DNA from: Clostridiaceae bacterium
GTDB lineage: Bacteria; Bacillota; Clostridia; SK-Y3
Direction: 5' to 3'
DNA length: 60,992 nucleotides
Assembly (NCBI GenBank): GCA_012735465.1
Contig: JAAYHJ010000074.1
Location: 1 to 60,992 of the forward strand
Below, piece after piece: positions 1-7,838 of the stretch. A program made the position numbers and the translations under genes. Numbering within the stretch: the first letter of the stretch is position 1; each line of letters starts with the position of its first letter. Under the pieces are notes generated by a model. It did no database searches. It was not told the DNA's origin and saw nothing but the letters and a program-made list of their open reading frames with translations.

Positions 1-1
1 A

Positions 2-1315
2 AACAGTATCCTGGTATCAGGTGGGCAGACAACAGTGGCAAACCTGTTTTATAATATGGCTTCAAGGCAAATAGGCCTTGTGGGTCTTTGGGATTGTGTG
101 GCATTTGACGAGGTTGCTGGAATTACTTTTAAAGATAAAGATGGGATTCAAATAATGAAGGACTACATGGCCTCGGGTTCTTTTGCCAGAGGGAAAGAAG
201 AGAAAAATGCTTCTGCTTCTATGGTATTTGTGGGGAATATTAACCAAAGTGTGGATGTACTGCTGAAAACATCCCACCTCTTTGAACCGTTCCCTGAGGC
301 AATGGCCAATGATACAGCATTTTTTGACAGGATGCATTATTACATTCCCGGGTGGGAAGTTCCTAAAATGCGACCGGAGTTTTTTACAGATGAATATGGG
401 TTTATTTCAGATTATGTATCAGAGTTTATGAGGGAAATGAGAAAATGGTCCTACTCTGATGCATTGGATAAATTCTTTAAACTGGGTAACAACTTAAACC
501 AAAGAGATGTTATTGCCGTAAGAAAAACAGTTTCAGGGCTTGTTAAACTTATATATCCTAACGCTAAGTTTACAAGGGATGATATTGAAGAAATACTGCG
601 TTATGCAATGGTGGGAAGAAGACGTGTTAAGGAGCAGTTGAAGAAAATCGGCGGTATGGAATTTTATGATGTCCATTTCTCTTACATAGATAATGAAACC
701 ATGAACGAGGAATTTGTTTCAGTTCCTGAGCAGGGCGGTGACAAAATAATACCTGAAGGAATAGGTAAACCGGGTCATCTTTATACCGTTGCCAGAGGTA
801 GATCAGGTATGATAGGAGCTTATAAGATTGAAACACAGGTTATATCAGGTACCGGTAAATTTGAAAGGACAGGCCTTGGCTCTGATAGAGAAGCAAAAGA
901 AAGTATAGAGACAGCCTTCAGGTATTTCAGGGCAAACAGCAAAAATATAAGCGGAAGTATAAGTGTTACCACAAAGGATTATTTGATGCATGTACAGGAT
1001 ATACATGGAGTAGGTATGACTTCTGAACTTGCATTGGCAGCATTTATAGCCCTATGTTCAGGGGCATTGGGTAAGCCTCCGCAGAGCCAGTTGGTTGTTC
1101 TGGGTTCACTTAGCATAGGCGGTACAATAATAAAGGTTAAGGAACTGGCAAATGTGCTGCAGGTATGTTTTGATTCAGGTGCCAAGAGGGTGCTTCTTCC
1201 AATGGCATCTGCGGTGGATATTCCTACGGTTCCGCCTGAACTGTTTGCAAAGTTTCAGATTTCATTCTACCAAAGTCCGGAGGATGCTGTATTTAAGGCT
1301 CTTGGGGTGGAGTAA
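2..1315 (+). CDS. brxL: BrxL, BREX phage-defence AAA+/Lon-like protein (5' end outside window)
   Basis: This is the C-terminal two thirds of BrxL, the AAA+ protein that closes many BREX phage-defence operons. The reading frame is open from base 2, so the first in-frame GTG (base 35) is not the true start; full-length BrxL is about 680 residues and roughly 438 are present. SGGQTTVANLF and the Walker B-type VAFDEVAGI open the fragment, followed by GNINQSV and the very conserved NQRDVIAVRKTVSGL and KEQLKKIGGMEF. The Lon-like C-terminal domain (about the last 120 residues) has GVGMTSEL where Lon has its DGPSAG serine motif and alanine where the catalytic lysine should be, so classical Ser-Lys protease activity is unlikely; BrxL is known as a DNA-binding AAA+ ring. 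The family assignment is very secure. Confidence 0.96.
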   Translation, partial: NSILVSGGQTTVANLFYNMASRQIGLVGLWDCVAFDEVAGITFKDKDGIQIMKDYMASGSFARGKEEKNASASMVFVGNINQSVDVLLKTSHLFEPFPEAMANDTAFFDRMHYYIPGWEVPKMRPEFFTDEYGFISDYVSEFMREMRKWSYSDALDKFFKLGNNLNQRDVIAVRKTVSGLVKLIYPNAKFTRDDIEEILRYAMVGRRRVKEQLKKIGGMEFYDVHFSYIDNETMNEEFVSVPEQGGDKIIPEGIGKPGHLYTVARGRSGMIGAYKIETQVISGTGKFERTGLGSDREAKESIETAFRYFRANSKNISGSISVTTKDYLMHVQDIHGVGMTSELALAAFIALCSGALGKPPQSQLVVLGSLSIGGTIIKVKELANVLQVCFDSGAKRVLLPMASAVDIPTVPPELFAKFQISFYQSPEDAVFKALGVE

Positions 1316-1362
1316 TATTATGGTTATATATTTGTCATACGAGGTATAAAGGGGAGCTAAAA

Positions 1363-1834
1363 ATGAATATTAGAATGGCAAAATTGGCTGACGTTAAAGA
1401 TATTTAAAGATATTTATGATTTAATTTGTGATATGGAAAATACAAAACTGGATTATGAAAAATTTAAACAGGTTTTTAAAAAATATCTTGAAGATGATAG
1501 GTTTTTCTGTTTTGTTGCGGAACATGGTGGAACTGTCATTGGATGTTTGAATCTACGGATAGAGTATCAACTTCATCATACAGCAAAAATTGCAGAAATT
1601 TTAGAATTAGCGGTAATGGATAAATACCGTTCTAAGGGCGTAGGAAAGGAACTTTTTGATAAAGCATCCGAAATTGCGAAAGACAATGAGTGTCTTCAAA
1701 TTGAGGTGTGTTGTAATCAATTAAGAATAAGAGCGCATAACTTTTATGAGAAACAAGGCATGTCTAAATTCCATTATAAATTTTCTATGAATCTATATAA
1801 TGAAAAAATAAAAGAGAACAGAATAGGAATATAG
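1363..1834 (+). pseudogene. GNAT N-acetyltransferase disrupted by a 10-bp tandem duplication
   Basis: The gene starts at ATG 1363 behind an AAGGGGAG SD, but after 14 codons (MNIRMAKLADVKDI) it meets a stop. The decamer AAAGATATTT occurs twice in tandem, at 1396-1405 and 1406-1415. Removing one copy restores a continuous frame, MNIRMAKLADVKDIYDLICD, into the downstream open frame. That frame carries GNAT features: ILELAVMDKYRSKGVGKELFDKA (acetyl-CoA loop, R/Q-x-x-G-x-G/A type) and HNFYEKQGM. An internal ATG at 1433 could give a 133-residue protein lacking the first beta strand and helix. GNAT enzymes move an acetyl group from acetyl-CoA to an amine; the substrate cannot be read here. The gene is either recently inactivated or reversible by slippage. 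Confidence 0.85.
1396..1415. repeat. 10-bp perfect tandem duplication (AAAGATATTT x2)
   Basis: Two adjacent identical decamers lie inside the GNAT gene. Ten is not a multiple of three, so the second copy shifts the frame and creates an immediate TAA. With one copy the acetyltransferase frame is intact. Confidence 0.95.
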
Positions 1835-1949
1835 ATTGTGTGATAGTAGAATGCTGTTTTTCTTTTTATCCTTTTTTCCAGGGGATTTTGTCCTAAACTG
1901 ATTTCTGGTAATGAGCCAATATTGGTGAATATTAAGGAGGGGAATTTAT

Positions 1950-2366
1950 ATGTGGTTTATATTTGCATTATTATCCGCCGTATTTGCTGCCCTGACATCC
2001 ATACTTGCCAAGATAGGGATTGAAGGAATCAATTCAAATTTAGCAACTGCCATACGTACAGTAGTTGTGTTAGTGATGGCATGGATCATAGTTTTTATTT
2101 CAGGAACGCAGAGCCAGATTAACGGTTTAAATAAAAAAAGTTGGATATTTTTGATTTTATCAGGTATTGCGACAGGATTATCCTGGCTTTGTTATTATAA
2201 AGCATTACAAATTGGGGATGCCTCAAAGGTTGTTCCGGTAGATAAATTTAGTGTTGTTATTACAATGGTACTCGCTTTTGTAGTGTTGCATGAAGTGCCT
2301 ACCATAAAAACAATTCTAGGTGGCATATTTATAACAATTGGCACATTTATAATGATTTTGAAGTAA
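1950..2366 (+). CDS. EamA-family half-size transporter, 138 aa
   Basis: A small, highly hydrophobic protein of the drug/metabolite transporter (DMT) superfamily with one EamA domain, about four or five membrane helices. Typical signs are the N-terminal FALLSAVFAALTSILAKIGIEG, the central SGIATGLSWLCYYKALQIGDASKVVPVDKFS and the final helix after LHEVPT. Full EamA proteins have two such halves; this one must form dimers, as other single-domain members are thought to. The ATG follows an excellent AAGGAGGGG SD. The substrate is unknown. It is followed after about 160 bp by a full-size EamA gene, but the two halves differ and this is not a broken copy of it. Confidence 0.85.
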   Translation: MWFIFALLSAVFAALTSILAKIGIEGINSNLATAIRTVVVLVMAWIIVFISGTQSQINGLNKKSWIFLILSGIATGLSWLCYYKALQIGDASKVVPVDKFSVVITMVLAFVVLHEVPTIKTILGGIFITIGTFIMILK

Positions 2367-2391
2367 ATAAGATTTTTTTTATGATTTGTTT

Positions 2392-2407
2392 AAAGTATGT
2401 ATACTTT
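2392..2407. promoter_or_regulatory. 16-bp dyad AAAGTAT-GT-ATACTTT, possible operator
   Basis: A perfect inverted repeat with 7-bp arms and a 2-bp centre lies in the gap between the two EamA genes, about 120 bp upstream of the second. It has the form of a dimeric repressor site. No regulator gene is visible nearby, so function is a guess. Confidence 0.3.
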
Positions 2408-2525
2408 CTCAACGTCTATAATAAGAACCGACTTTTAAGTATTAATATCAATAATATTTACGTTCTAAACTCGGAGCCCATTTATGGAATGAATGATGGA
2501 TAAGCCTACAGGGGGAACATATACA

Positions 2526-3413
2526 ATGAAAAATAGCAAAAATTATATAAAATACTTTGCCTCTCTCCTGATGTTCGGTATGAATGGCATAGTTGCAAGT
2601 TATATACACATGAACAGTTACGAAATTGTGCTCACAAGGGCACTGATTGGTAGCCTGCTGCTTATATTTATTTTTATAATTACAAAGCAAAGAGTGCGTT
2701 TGCTGGATAACAAGAAGCACCTTTTGTTTGTTTTTATATCTGGCATTGCGATAGGAATAAGTTGGATGTTTCTTTATGAGGCGTACAGGCAAATCGGTGT
2801 TAGTATTGCTACCCTTGCTTGTTACTCCGGTCCTGTTATTATTATGATACTTTCCCCGATCTTGTTCCATGAAAAATTAACATTGCAAAAGATTGCTGGC
2901 TTCCTTAGTGTTTTAATCGGTATGTTTTGTGTGAATCTGCAGGCACTTAACGAGGGAGGCACCACATGGGGGGTGCTTTGTGGTATTATGTCAGCGGTTA
3001 CGTATGCTATAATGGTGATTTTTAATAAGAAAGCAACAAGTATCAAGGGTTTGGAAAACTCTATGTGGCAGCTAATTATTGGTTTTCTAACCGTTTCCGT
3101 GTTTGTGATTGTTAAACAAGGCTTTTCTATAACTATTGAACCGAACAGTATACTACCGGTTTTGATTCTTGGTATTGTCAACACCGGTATCGGTTGTTAT
3201 TTTTACTTTTCCTCTATTGTAAATTTGCCGGTACAGACTGTGGCAATATGCGGTTATTTGGAGCCTCTATCAGCTGTGATTTTTTCTGTATTATTATTGA
3301 ATGAGCCGATGGGACCGGTTGAAATAATTGGTGCTGCACTAATTATTGGAGGCGCAGCATATGGAGAATTACCAAAGCCGGAAAAAGGATGCATATTGGC
3401 AAGTAAATCATGA
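2526..3413 (+). CDS. EamA-family transporter (two-domain DMT), 295 aa
   Basis: An inner-membrane transporter of the drug/metabolite superfamily with two EamA repeats and about ten helices. The second repeat ends in the usual signature, VAICGYLEPLSAVIFSVLLLNEPMGPVEIIGAALIIGGA, very close to the RhaT/YdcZ/RarD pattern. The ATG at 2526 is chosen over an in-frame upstream ATG (2493) because a GGGGGA SD sits nine bases before it and the extra residues are not hydrophobic. The substrate cannot be told from sequence; family members export amino acids, purines or toxic metabolites. It sits in the accessory left end. Confidence 0.88.
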   Translation: MKNSKNYIKYFASLLMFGMNGIVASYIHMNSYEIVLTRALIGSLLLIFIFIITKQRVRLLDNKKHLLFVFISGIAIGISWMFLYEAYRQIGVSIATLACYSGPVIIMILSPILFHEKLTLQKIAGFLSVLIGMFCVNLQALNEGGTTWGVLCGIMSAVTYAIMVIFNKKATSIKGLENSMWQLIIGFLTVSVFVIVKQGFSITIEPNSILPVLILGIVNTGIGCYFYFSSIVNLPVQTVAICGYLEPLSAVIFSVLLLNEPMGPVEIIGAALIIGGAAYGELPKPEKGCILASKS

Positions 3414-3967
3414 AAATGTGATATGAAATGGGATATGTTAATGTAAATGCGTGAATGGCATTAATAGCTTAAAAAATAAATAGGTGTTTGGGGGAAAAGA
3501 TTGTGGGAAAACATATAAAAGAAGATTTACAACCCAAATTTGCAGAGTATACACCACAATATACGCTTTTTAAAAACAGGATAAAAGCATTGTTGAAAGT
3601 TCTTTTGTAAATTTTACTCTTTTGTCTTCTAAGATGTTGATTTTTTCGCCTATATGGTATATCTTGTTTATATAGATGAGAATTTGTTTTAAACGACTTT
3701 TTCTCATCTCGAAGCATCCCCTTCTTTCTTTTGGTTTGTTGCAAAACTCATTATAGAAGGGATGTTTCTATTTTTCAAGACTCTTCCTTTGATTCCCAGA
3801 GTTTCCAGTAAAAATCGGAAAATACAACATTTCTAATACATAACCATAAATCACTGCAAATCATTGGCTTAGCTCTTAAAAAAATTTCTAATGCTATACT
3901 CCTGAATTAGCATTACTGAAATACACTTAGAGAATAATAAGTTATATCTTTTTGAGGGGTATGCCTA
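3414..3967. other. Gene-poor 554-bp gap with a possible 35-codon ORF and two hairpins
   Basis: No recognisable gene lies here. A GTG-started frame at 3503-3610 behind GGGGGA could encode 35 residues (VGKHIKEDLQPKFAEYTPQY...), basic and amphipathic, which I do not recognise; it may be the head of a lost gene. Two inverted repeats follow: AGATGAGAA/TTCTCATCT (3674-3682 with 3701-3709) and GAAGCATCCCCTTC against GAAGGGATGTTTC (3711-3724 with about 3756-3768). A long minus-strand frame across the area has no family features. The area looks like decayed DNA between the transporter and helicase genes. Confidence 0.5.
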
Positions 3968-6907
3968 GTGAATAGAGTGAGGTTAGAGAGGTCAGAGAAA
4001 GCAATTACAAAGTTTCGGGAAAATAATAAGGAATTTTTTGGTGAATTGATGTTTTTGCTTCATAAGTATAGAGATTATTATTTTAATAAAAAAAGGTTTT
4101 CATTGAATTACAGATGTCTTTTCAGAATCATAACTGACAGGACAAGAGAAGGGGATACCGATAATATACTATACAACCAAATGAAAGAAGATGTTGAAAA
4201 AATCCGAAATAAATATGAATATATATTTAATGATTTTTCTGCTATTGTAAAACGCCATGTTGATATGGATGGTAATGGTTATAATATGCTGGTTAGGCTC
4301 ATGTATGGTGAAAGTGTCGACTACATTTTACAAGAAACTGATATGGAAGAAACAAAGAGACAAAGACTGAGATTTGATGTGATAACTAATTTAATGGATG
4401 TATTTAACGAAGAAAAAAATGGATACTTTAGTGATGGTATTGCAAAAAATATTTTTATAACAAATTTTATTATTCAATCGGAGAATTATGATTATAACAC
4501 ACTTAGTAAATTGAATGCTGCCTCTCATAATCAGGGAAAATTAAGTTTTGTTGTAAGTGCAATTGATAGTATTAAAAGCACTATTTTAGAAGAATGCGAT
4601 TTTACTAATGCAGATACCATGGAGACGTCATTTGAGACAACGGGAAAGCCGTTAATAGCTGATAGCATATTAAATCATCCGGATTATAAAAGTGAAGTTA
4701 TCCATCTGGAAGAAACTGTAAATGCAATGATGCAAGAAATTGATGACCTTGAAAGAAAGAATAGTGAAATATATGAAAAGCTGAGGAAATTGTTAGCAAT
4801 CAATGGCAAAAAAAATTCGATGGACTTGCAAATCTATTCAAATATTCAAAAAGCTAATTCAAAAAAAATAATGGAGATAGAATCTGTTCTTGACTCTCCT
4901 TACTTTGGCAGAGTGGATTTTAAAGAAGATAATAGTGATGAATTTGAATCATTCTACATAGGTAAAGTAGGATTCCTACAAGGTTTAAAGTATGGTGTGA
5001 TTGATTGGAGAATGCCCATTGCATCAGTATTTTATGAATGTGAAAATGGTAGAGCAACGTATGAAGCACCGGACGGTGACGGTACTTTTTCCGGTGACGT
5101 CAAATTGAAAAGACAATACACAATTAAAGATGCACAGTTGATTTCCTTTACTGATGATGTTATTGCAGATAAAATTGCTAGTACTCTAAAAAGGGTTGAT
5201 TCTAAAGGACAAGAATCGATAAAGGATGATGTGATATCCGACCCTGTTCTAGTGGAAAAGCTGAAGCGAAATTCAGATAAGAGACTTAAAGATATTATTG
5301 AAACAATTAGGAAAGAACAAAATAAAATTATTAGACAACCTCTAAATAAAGTACTGGTGGTTCAAGGAGTTGCTGGTTCAGGGAAAAGTACAGTCGGATT
5401 ACATAGAATCTCGTATATACTATACAACAACAAAAAGATAGACCCCAGAAATATATTAGTGGTTGCTCCAAATAAAGTTTTTCTTGATTACATAATAGAT
5501 CTCTTGCCAAATATAGATGCTAAAGGGGTAATACAGTTAACTTTTGAGCAACTTGCATTAGATATAATTGGAACTGATTTGAATATTTTAAAAGATGAAA
5601 AAGTTGAATTCTTCTTAAGTATGCCTGAAGGAAACCTTTATCAATTCTTGAAGGATGCAATAATCGGTGTGTCTAAGTTTAAGGGGGCTTTGTCATTTAT
5701 CACTTTAGTTAAGTATATCATTGATAAAAAGACCAATGAAATTATTAGCAGTTTAAAAGATGTGAGCCTGTTCGGAGGAAAATTTAAGATTAGTCGATAT
5801 GAGCAACTCCGATATTTAGAGGGTGATATACCATTAAATAATAAAATTAAGAATCTAAAACAGGCAATAAATTATAAAGTAAAAGAATTTATTAAGCAGC
5901 AAGAGCTTTTCAGAAATATTGTAGAGTTATCAAAAGAGGAAAATATTTCATTTTTAAATAAGTATCTGAAGGAGTTAAAGCCAGTAAAGCCAATTTCTGT
6001 TTACAAAGAGTTATTTGAAGATGATCACGTTCATAAGACACTTTATAAGAATAGATACTTCTCATTGGTTTCTCAATACACTTTAAAAATGTTGAATTCA
6101 GGGTGTGTAGAAAGGGAGGACCTGGCTGCATTATGCTACATTAAATATAAGATTGATGGTATTAGTTCTAAGCATAAGTATATGCACATTTTTGTTGATG
6201 AGGCTCAGGACCTAAGTCCATTGGAATTTGTTATTTTGAATCTTGTTTCAGAAAACAATTCAATGACAATTATGGGAGACATAAACCAAGGCATTAATTT
6301 TCATAGAGGTATAGATAGCTGGGAAGAGCTAATTAATGATATTTATAGTGATCTAGAACCGGAATATTTTGAAATACTGAATAGTTACAGATCAACAAAG
6401 GAGATAGTTGAATTTTCAAATAAGTTGGTATCTAAAAACTTACCCAAAGCAAAACCTGTTGCAAGAGATGGCGAAAAACCTACTATTGAGAAATTTTCAT
6501 CTATAGAAGATGGAATAAGAAAGGTAATAAAAATGATAAAGTATTATCAGGAAAATGGATGCCAGACAATCGGAATTTTAGCAAAGAAGGAAAGTGAATG
6601 CAGAGATATTTACTCTGCGCTTGAAGAATTAAAGGATGATTTTGAAAATATAAATCTTATAGATGAAACTGTGGATGAGTATAATGGAGGAATTTCAATT
6701 GTTCCAATTGTTATGTCAAAAGGTCTGGAATTCGATGCAGTTATTTTGTGGAATGCATCGGATGAAAATTTTAGTGATACCGATTTTGATTTAAAAATTT
6801 TGTATGTTGCTGTAACCAGACCTATGCATTATTTACATATTCTTTATAAGGATAATATAACAGTACATTTAAAAGACTTTACATGCAGAAATATAGACTC
6901 AAATTAA
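3968..6907 (+). CDS. HelD-like superfamily 1 helicase/ATPase with N-terminal extension, 979 aa
   Basis: A UvrD/Rep-type motor of the HelD family, which in Bacillus strips stalled RNA polymerase from DNA; HelR relatives give rifampicin tolerance. HelD marks are a coiled coil (about residues 243-276) and the YIGKVGF...VIDWRMPIASVFY block (331-355) before the motor. Motor motifs are VVQGVAGSGKST (Walker A, ~461-475), FVDEAQDLSPLE (Walker B, ~740), MGDINQGI (III), LNSYRSTKEI (IV), SKGLEFDAVIL (V) and VAVTRPMHYL (VI, ~948). Bacillus HelD is 774 residues; this protein has about 230 extra, largely helical residues at the N terminus, of unknown role. GTG start 3968 follows GAGGGG. It stands alone downstream of the BREX gene, so a defence or rescue role is possible but unproved. 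Confidence 0.85.
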   Translation: MNRVRLERSEKAITKFRENNKEFFGELMFLLHKYRDYYFNKKRFSLNYRCLFRIITDRTREGDTDNILYNQMKEDVEKIRNKYEYIFNDFSAIVKRHVDMDGNGYNMLVRLMYGESVDYILQETDMEETKRQRLRFDVITNLMDVFNEEKNGYFSDGIAKNIFITNFIIQSENYDYNTLSKLNAASHNQGKLSFVVSAIDSIKSTILEECDFTNADTMETSFETTGKPLIADSILNHPDYKSEVIHLEETVNAMMQEIDDLERKNSEIYEKLRKLLAINGKKNSMDLQIYSNIQKANSKKIMEIESVLDSPYFGRVDFKEDNSDEFESFYIGKVGFLQGLKYGVIDWRMPIASVFYECENGRATYEAPDGDGTFSGDVKLKRQYTIKDAQLISFTDDVIADKIASTLKRVDSKGQESIKDDVISDPVLVEKLKRNSDKRLKDIIETIRKEQNKIIRQPLNKVLVVQGVAGSGKSTVGLHRISYILYNNKKIDPRNILVVAPNKVFLDYIIDLLPNIDAKGVIQLTFEQLALDIIGTDLNILKDEKVEFFLSMPEGNLYQFLKDAIIGVSKFKGALSFITLVKYIIDKKTNEIISSLKDVSLFGGKFKISRYEQLRYLEGDIPLNNKIKNLKQAINYKVKEFIKQQELFRNIVELSKEENISFLNKYLKELKPVKPISVYKELFEDDHVHKTLYKNRYFSLVSQYTLKMLNSGCVEREDLAALCYIKYKIDGISSKHKYMHIFVDEAQDLSPLEFVILNLVSENNSMTIMGDINQGINFHRGIDSWEELINDIYSDLEPEYFEILNSYRSTKEIVEFSNKLVSKNLPKAKPVARDGEKPTIEKFSSIEDGIRKVIKMIKYYQENGCQTIGILAKKESECRDIYSALEELKDDFENINLIDETVDEYNGGISIVPIVMSKGLEFDAVILWNASDENFSDTDFDLKILYVAVTRPMHYLHILYKDNITVHLKDFTCRNIDSN

Positions 6908-6957
6908 ATGCTTTCATAAATAAATAACCACAAAAAATACTGGGTTTAGAGGAAGTT

Positions 6958-7035
6958 ATGAATAGATATGAGCGAATACAAAGTTTATTCCAAGAAGTAT
7001 TAGATTTTTTAGGGGAAACGAATGAAGGAAGGTAG
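6958..7035 (+). CDS. Possible 25-aa micro-ORF
   Basis: ATG-started frame encoding MNRYERIQSLFQEVLDFLGE plus five residues, preceded by AGAGGAAG only a few bases away. I recognise no family. It is most likely the head of a decayed gene, since the next 230 bp carry transposase debris. Confidence 0.25.
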   Translation: MNRYERIQSLFQEVLDFLGETNEGR

Positions 7036-7086
7036 ATAAATAGGGCTGAAGTTTGCAATTTTTTACCTACAACAAATTGACAACCA

Positions 7087-7260
7087 TATGCTATAGGTAA
7101 GGAACTTGGCATATAAAAAAACACGGTAAAAAAGTATATGAGCCAGCCAAAAACAGAGCACGGGCTTAAAGGAAGGACAAGGCCATCAAAACGTGATCCT
7201 TTCAAACCAAAAATTAATGAATTGATGAAGAATGGAATATTTAACGATAGTTTGGAGTGA
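7087..7260 (+). pseudogene. IS21-family transposase (IstA) N-terminal remnant
   Basis: In one frame the bases read AIGKELGI-stop-KNTVKKYMSQPKTEHG and on through KGRTRPSKRDPFKPKINELMKNGIFN. This is the helix-turn-helix and following linker of IstA-type transposases (I-A-x-E-L-G-I-S-R-N-T-V-R-K-Y...QPKTEHGLKGR). An in-frame TAA sits where a serine or threonine codon is expected, there is no start, and the DDE catalytic domain and the IstB partner are absent. It is an old, dead fragment of about 170 bp between the helicase gene and a small membrane-protein gene. It shows that the left end has hosted mobile DNA. Confidence 0.75.
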
Positions 7261-7266
7261 ATAAAC

Positions 7267-7560
7267 ATGAGAAAAGAAAAAGCAGAAAAGATAATTATTG
7301 TATTTACTGTCATAAGTGCTTTGGTGGCATTTATCAGTGCGTTTTTTAGTTTATTGCTACCACTATACTTATCTAAAAAGTTCAATACAGATGCAAGAAA
7401 TGCCGGTTCCATAGGAATTATAGGCGGAGCAGACGGACCGACAGCAGTTTTTGTGTCCGGTAAGTCTTCTTTTCCCTTGTTAACCGTAATCTCTGTATTG
7501 CTGGCAATACCGGGAATCATCTATCTGGTTGTTGCTAAATATAGGGAAAAACATAATTAA
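7267..7560 (+). CDS. Mini membrane protein with decarboxylase-beta-subunit GGADGPT motif, 97 aa
   Basis: Two membrane helices (about residues 8-32 and 69-88) flank a loop reading GSIGIIGGADGPTAVFVSGK. That motif is the hallmark of the beta subunit of Na+-translocating decarboxylases (OadB/MmdB/GcdB), where it lies in a conserved channel segment of a protein of about 370-430 residues. Here it stands almost alone in 97 residues with its own start and SD (TTGGAG). It is probably labelled a truncated beta subunit by similarity, yet the helices on either side look designed rather than cut. No alpha or gamma subunit is near. Membrane location is clear; function is unknown. Confidence 0.75.
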   Translation: MRKEKAEKIIIVFTVISALVAFISAFFSLLLPLYLSKKFNTDARNAGSIGIIGGADGPTAVFVSGKSSFPLLTVISVLLAIPGIIYLVVAKYREKHN

Positions 7561-7622
7561 TTTTTTGTGTTAATAAGTACTTGATTCACCATGTTATAAA
7601 AATTATAATTGGGATATTAAAG

Positions 7623-7665
7623 CAGTTATTATGATATGCAAATTATCATAGGAACTGTATTTTTT
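7623..7665 (+). terminator. Rho-independent terminator after the mini membrane protein
   Basis: CAGTT (7623-7627) and TATGATA (7630-7636) pair with TATCATA (7644-7650) and AACTG (7653-7657), leaving a 7-nt loop and a small internal bulge. The stem is followed by TATTTTTT. Confidence 0.65.
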
Positions 7666-7838
7666 AATATAAATCAGGAAAAAAGTTAGTCCTGAGACAT
7701 AATAATGCTTTCTTAAACGGTAAAATTTTGGTAAAATCAAATTATAAATAAAATAATTATAAGTAAAATCACAAATTAACTTAATAATAAAAATATATCG
7801 TTATAGTATATTTTGAATATAAGAGGGGTTAATTTTAA

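Noticed and set aside
1-1315. brxL called as an ATP-dependent Lon protease
   Set aside because: The canonical Ser-Lys pair is not conserved and the rest matches BrxL almost throughout.
2448-2870. 140-residue minus-strand frame opposite the second EamA gene
   Set aside because: It has no SD or family feature and lies opposite a clear membrane protein gene.
3469-3744. 91-residue minus-strand frame in the gap before the helicase gene
   Set aside because: Composition is Lys/Phe-rich with no motif, no SD, and it runs through two inverted repeats.
6879-7520. 213-residue minus-strand frame across the IS21 remnant and mini membrane protein
   Set aside because: It lies opposite a well-supported gene with its own SD, and translates to no known domain.
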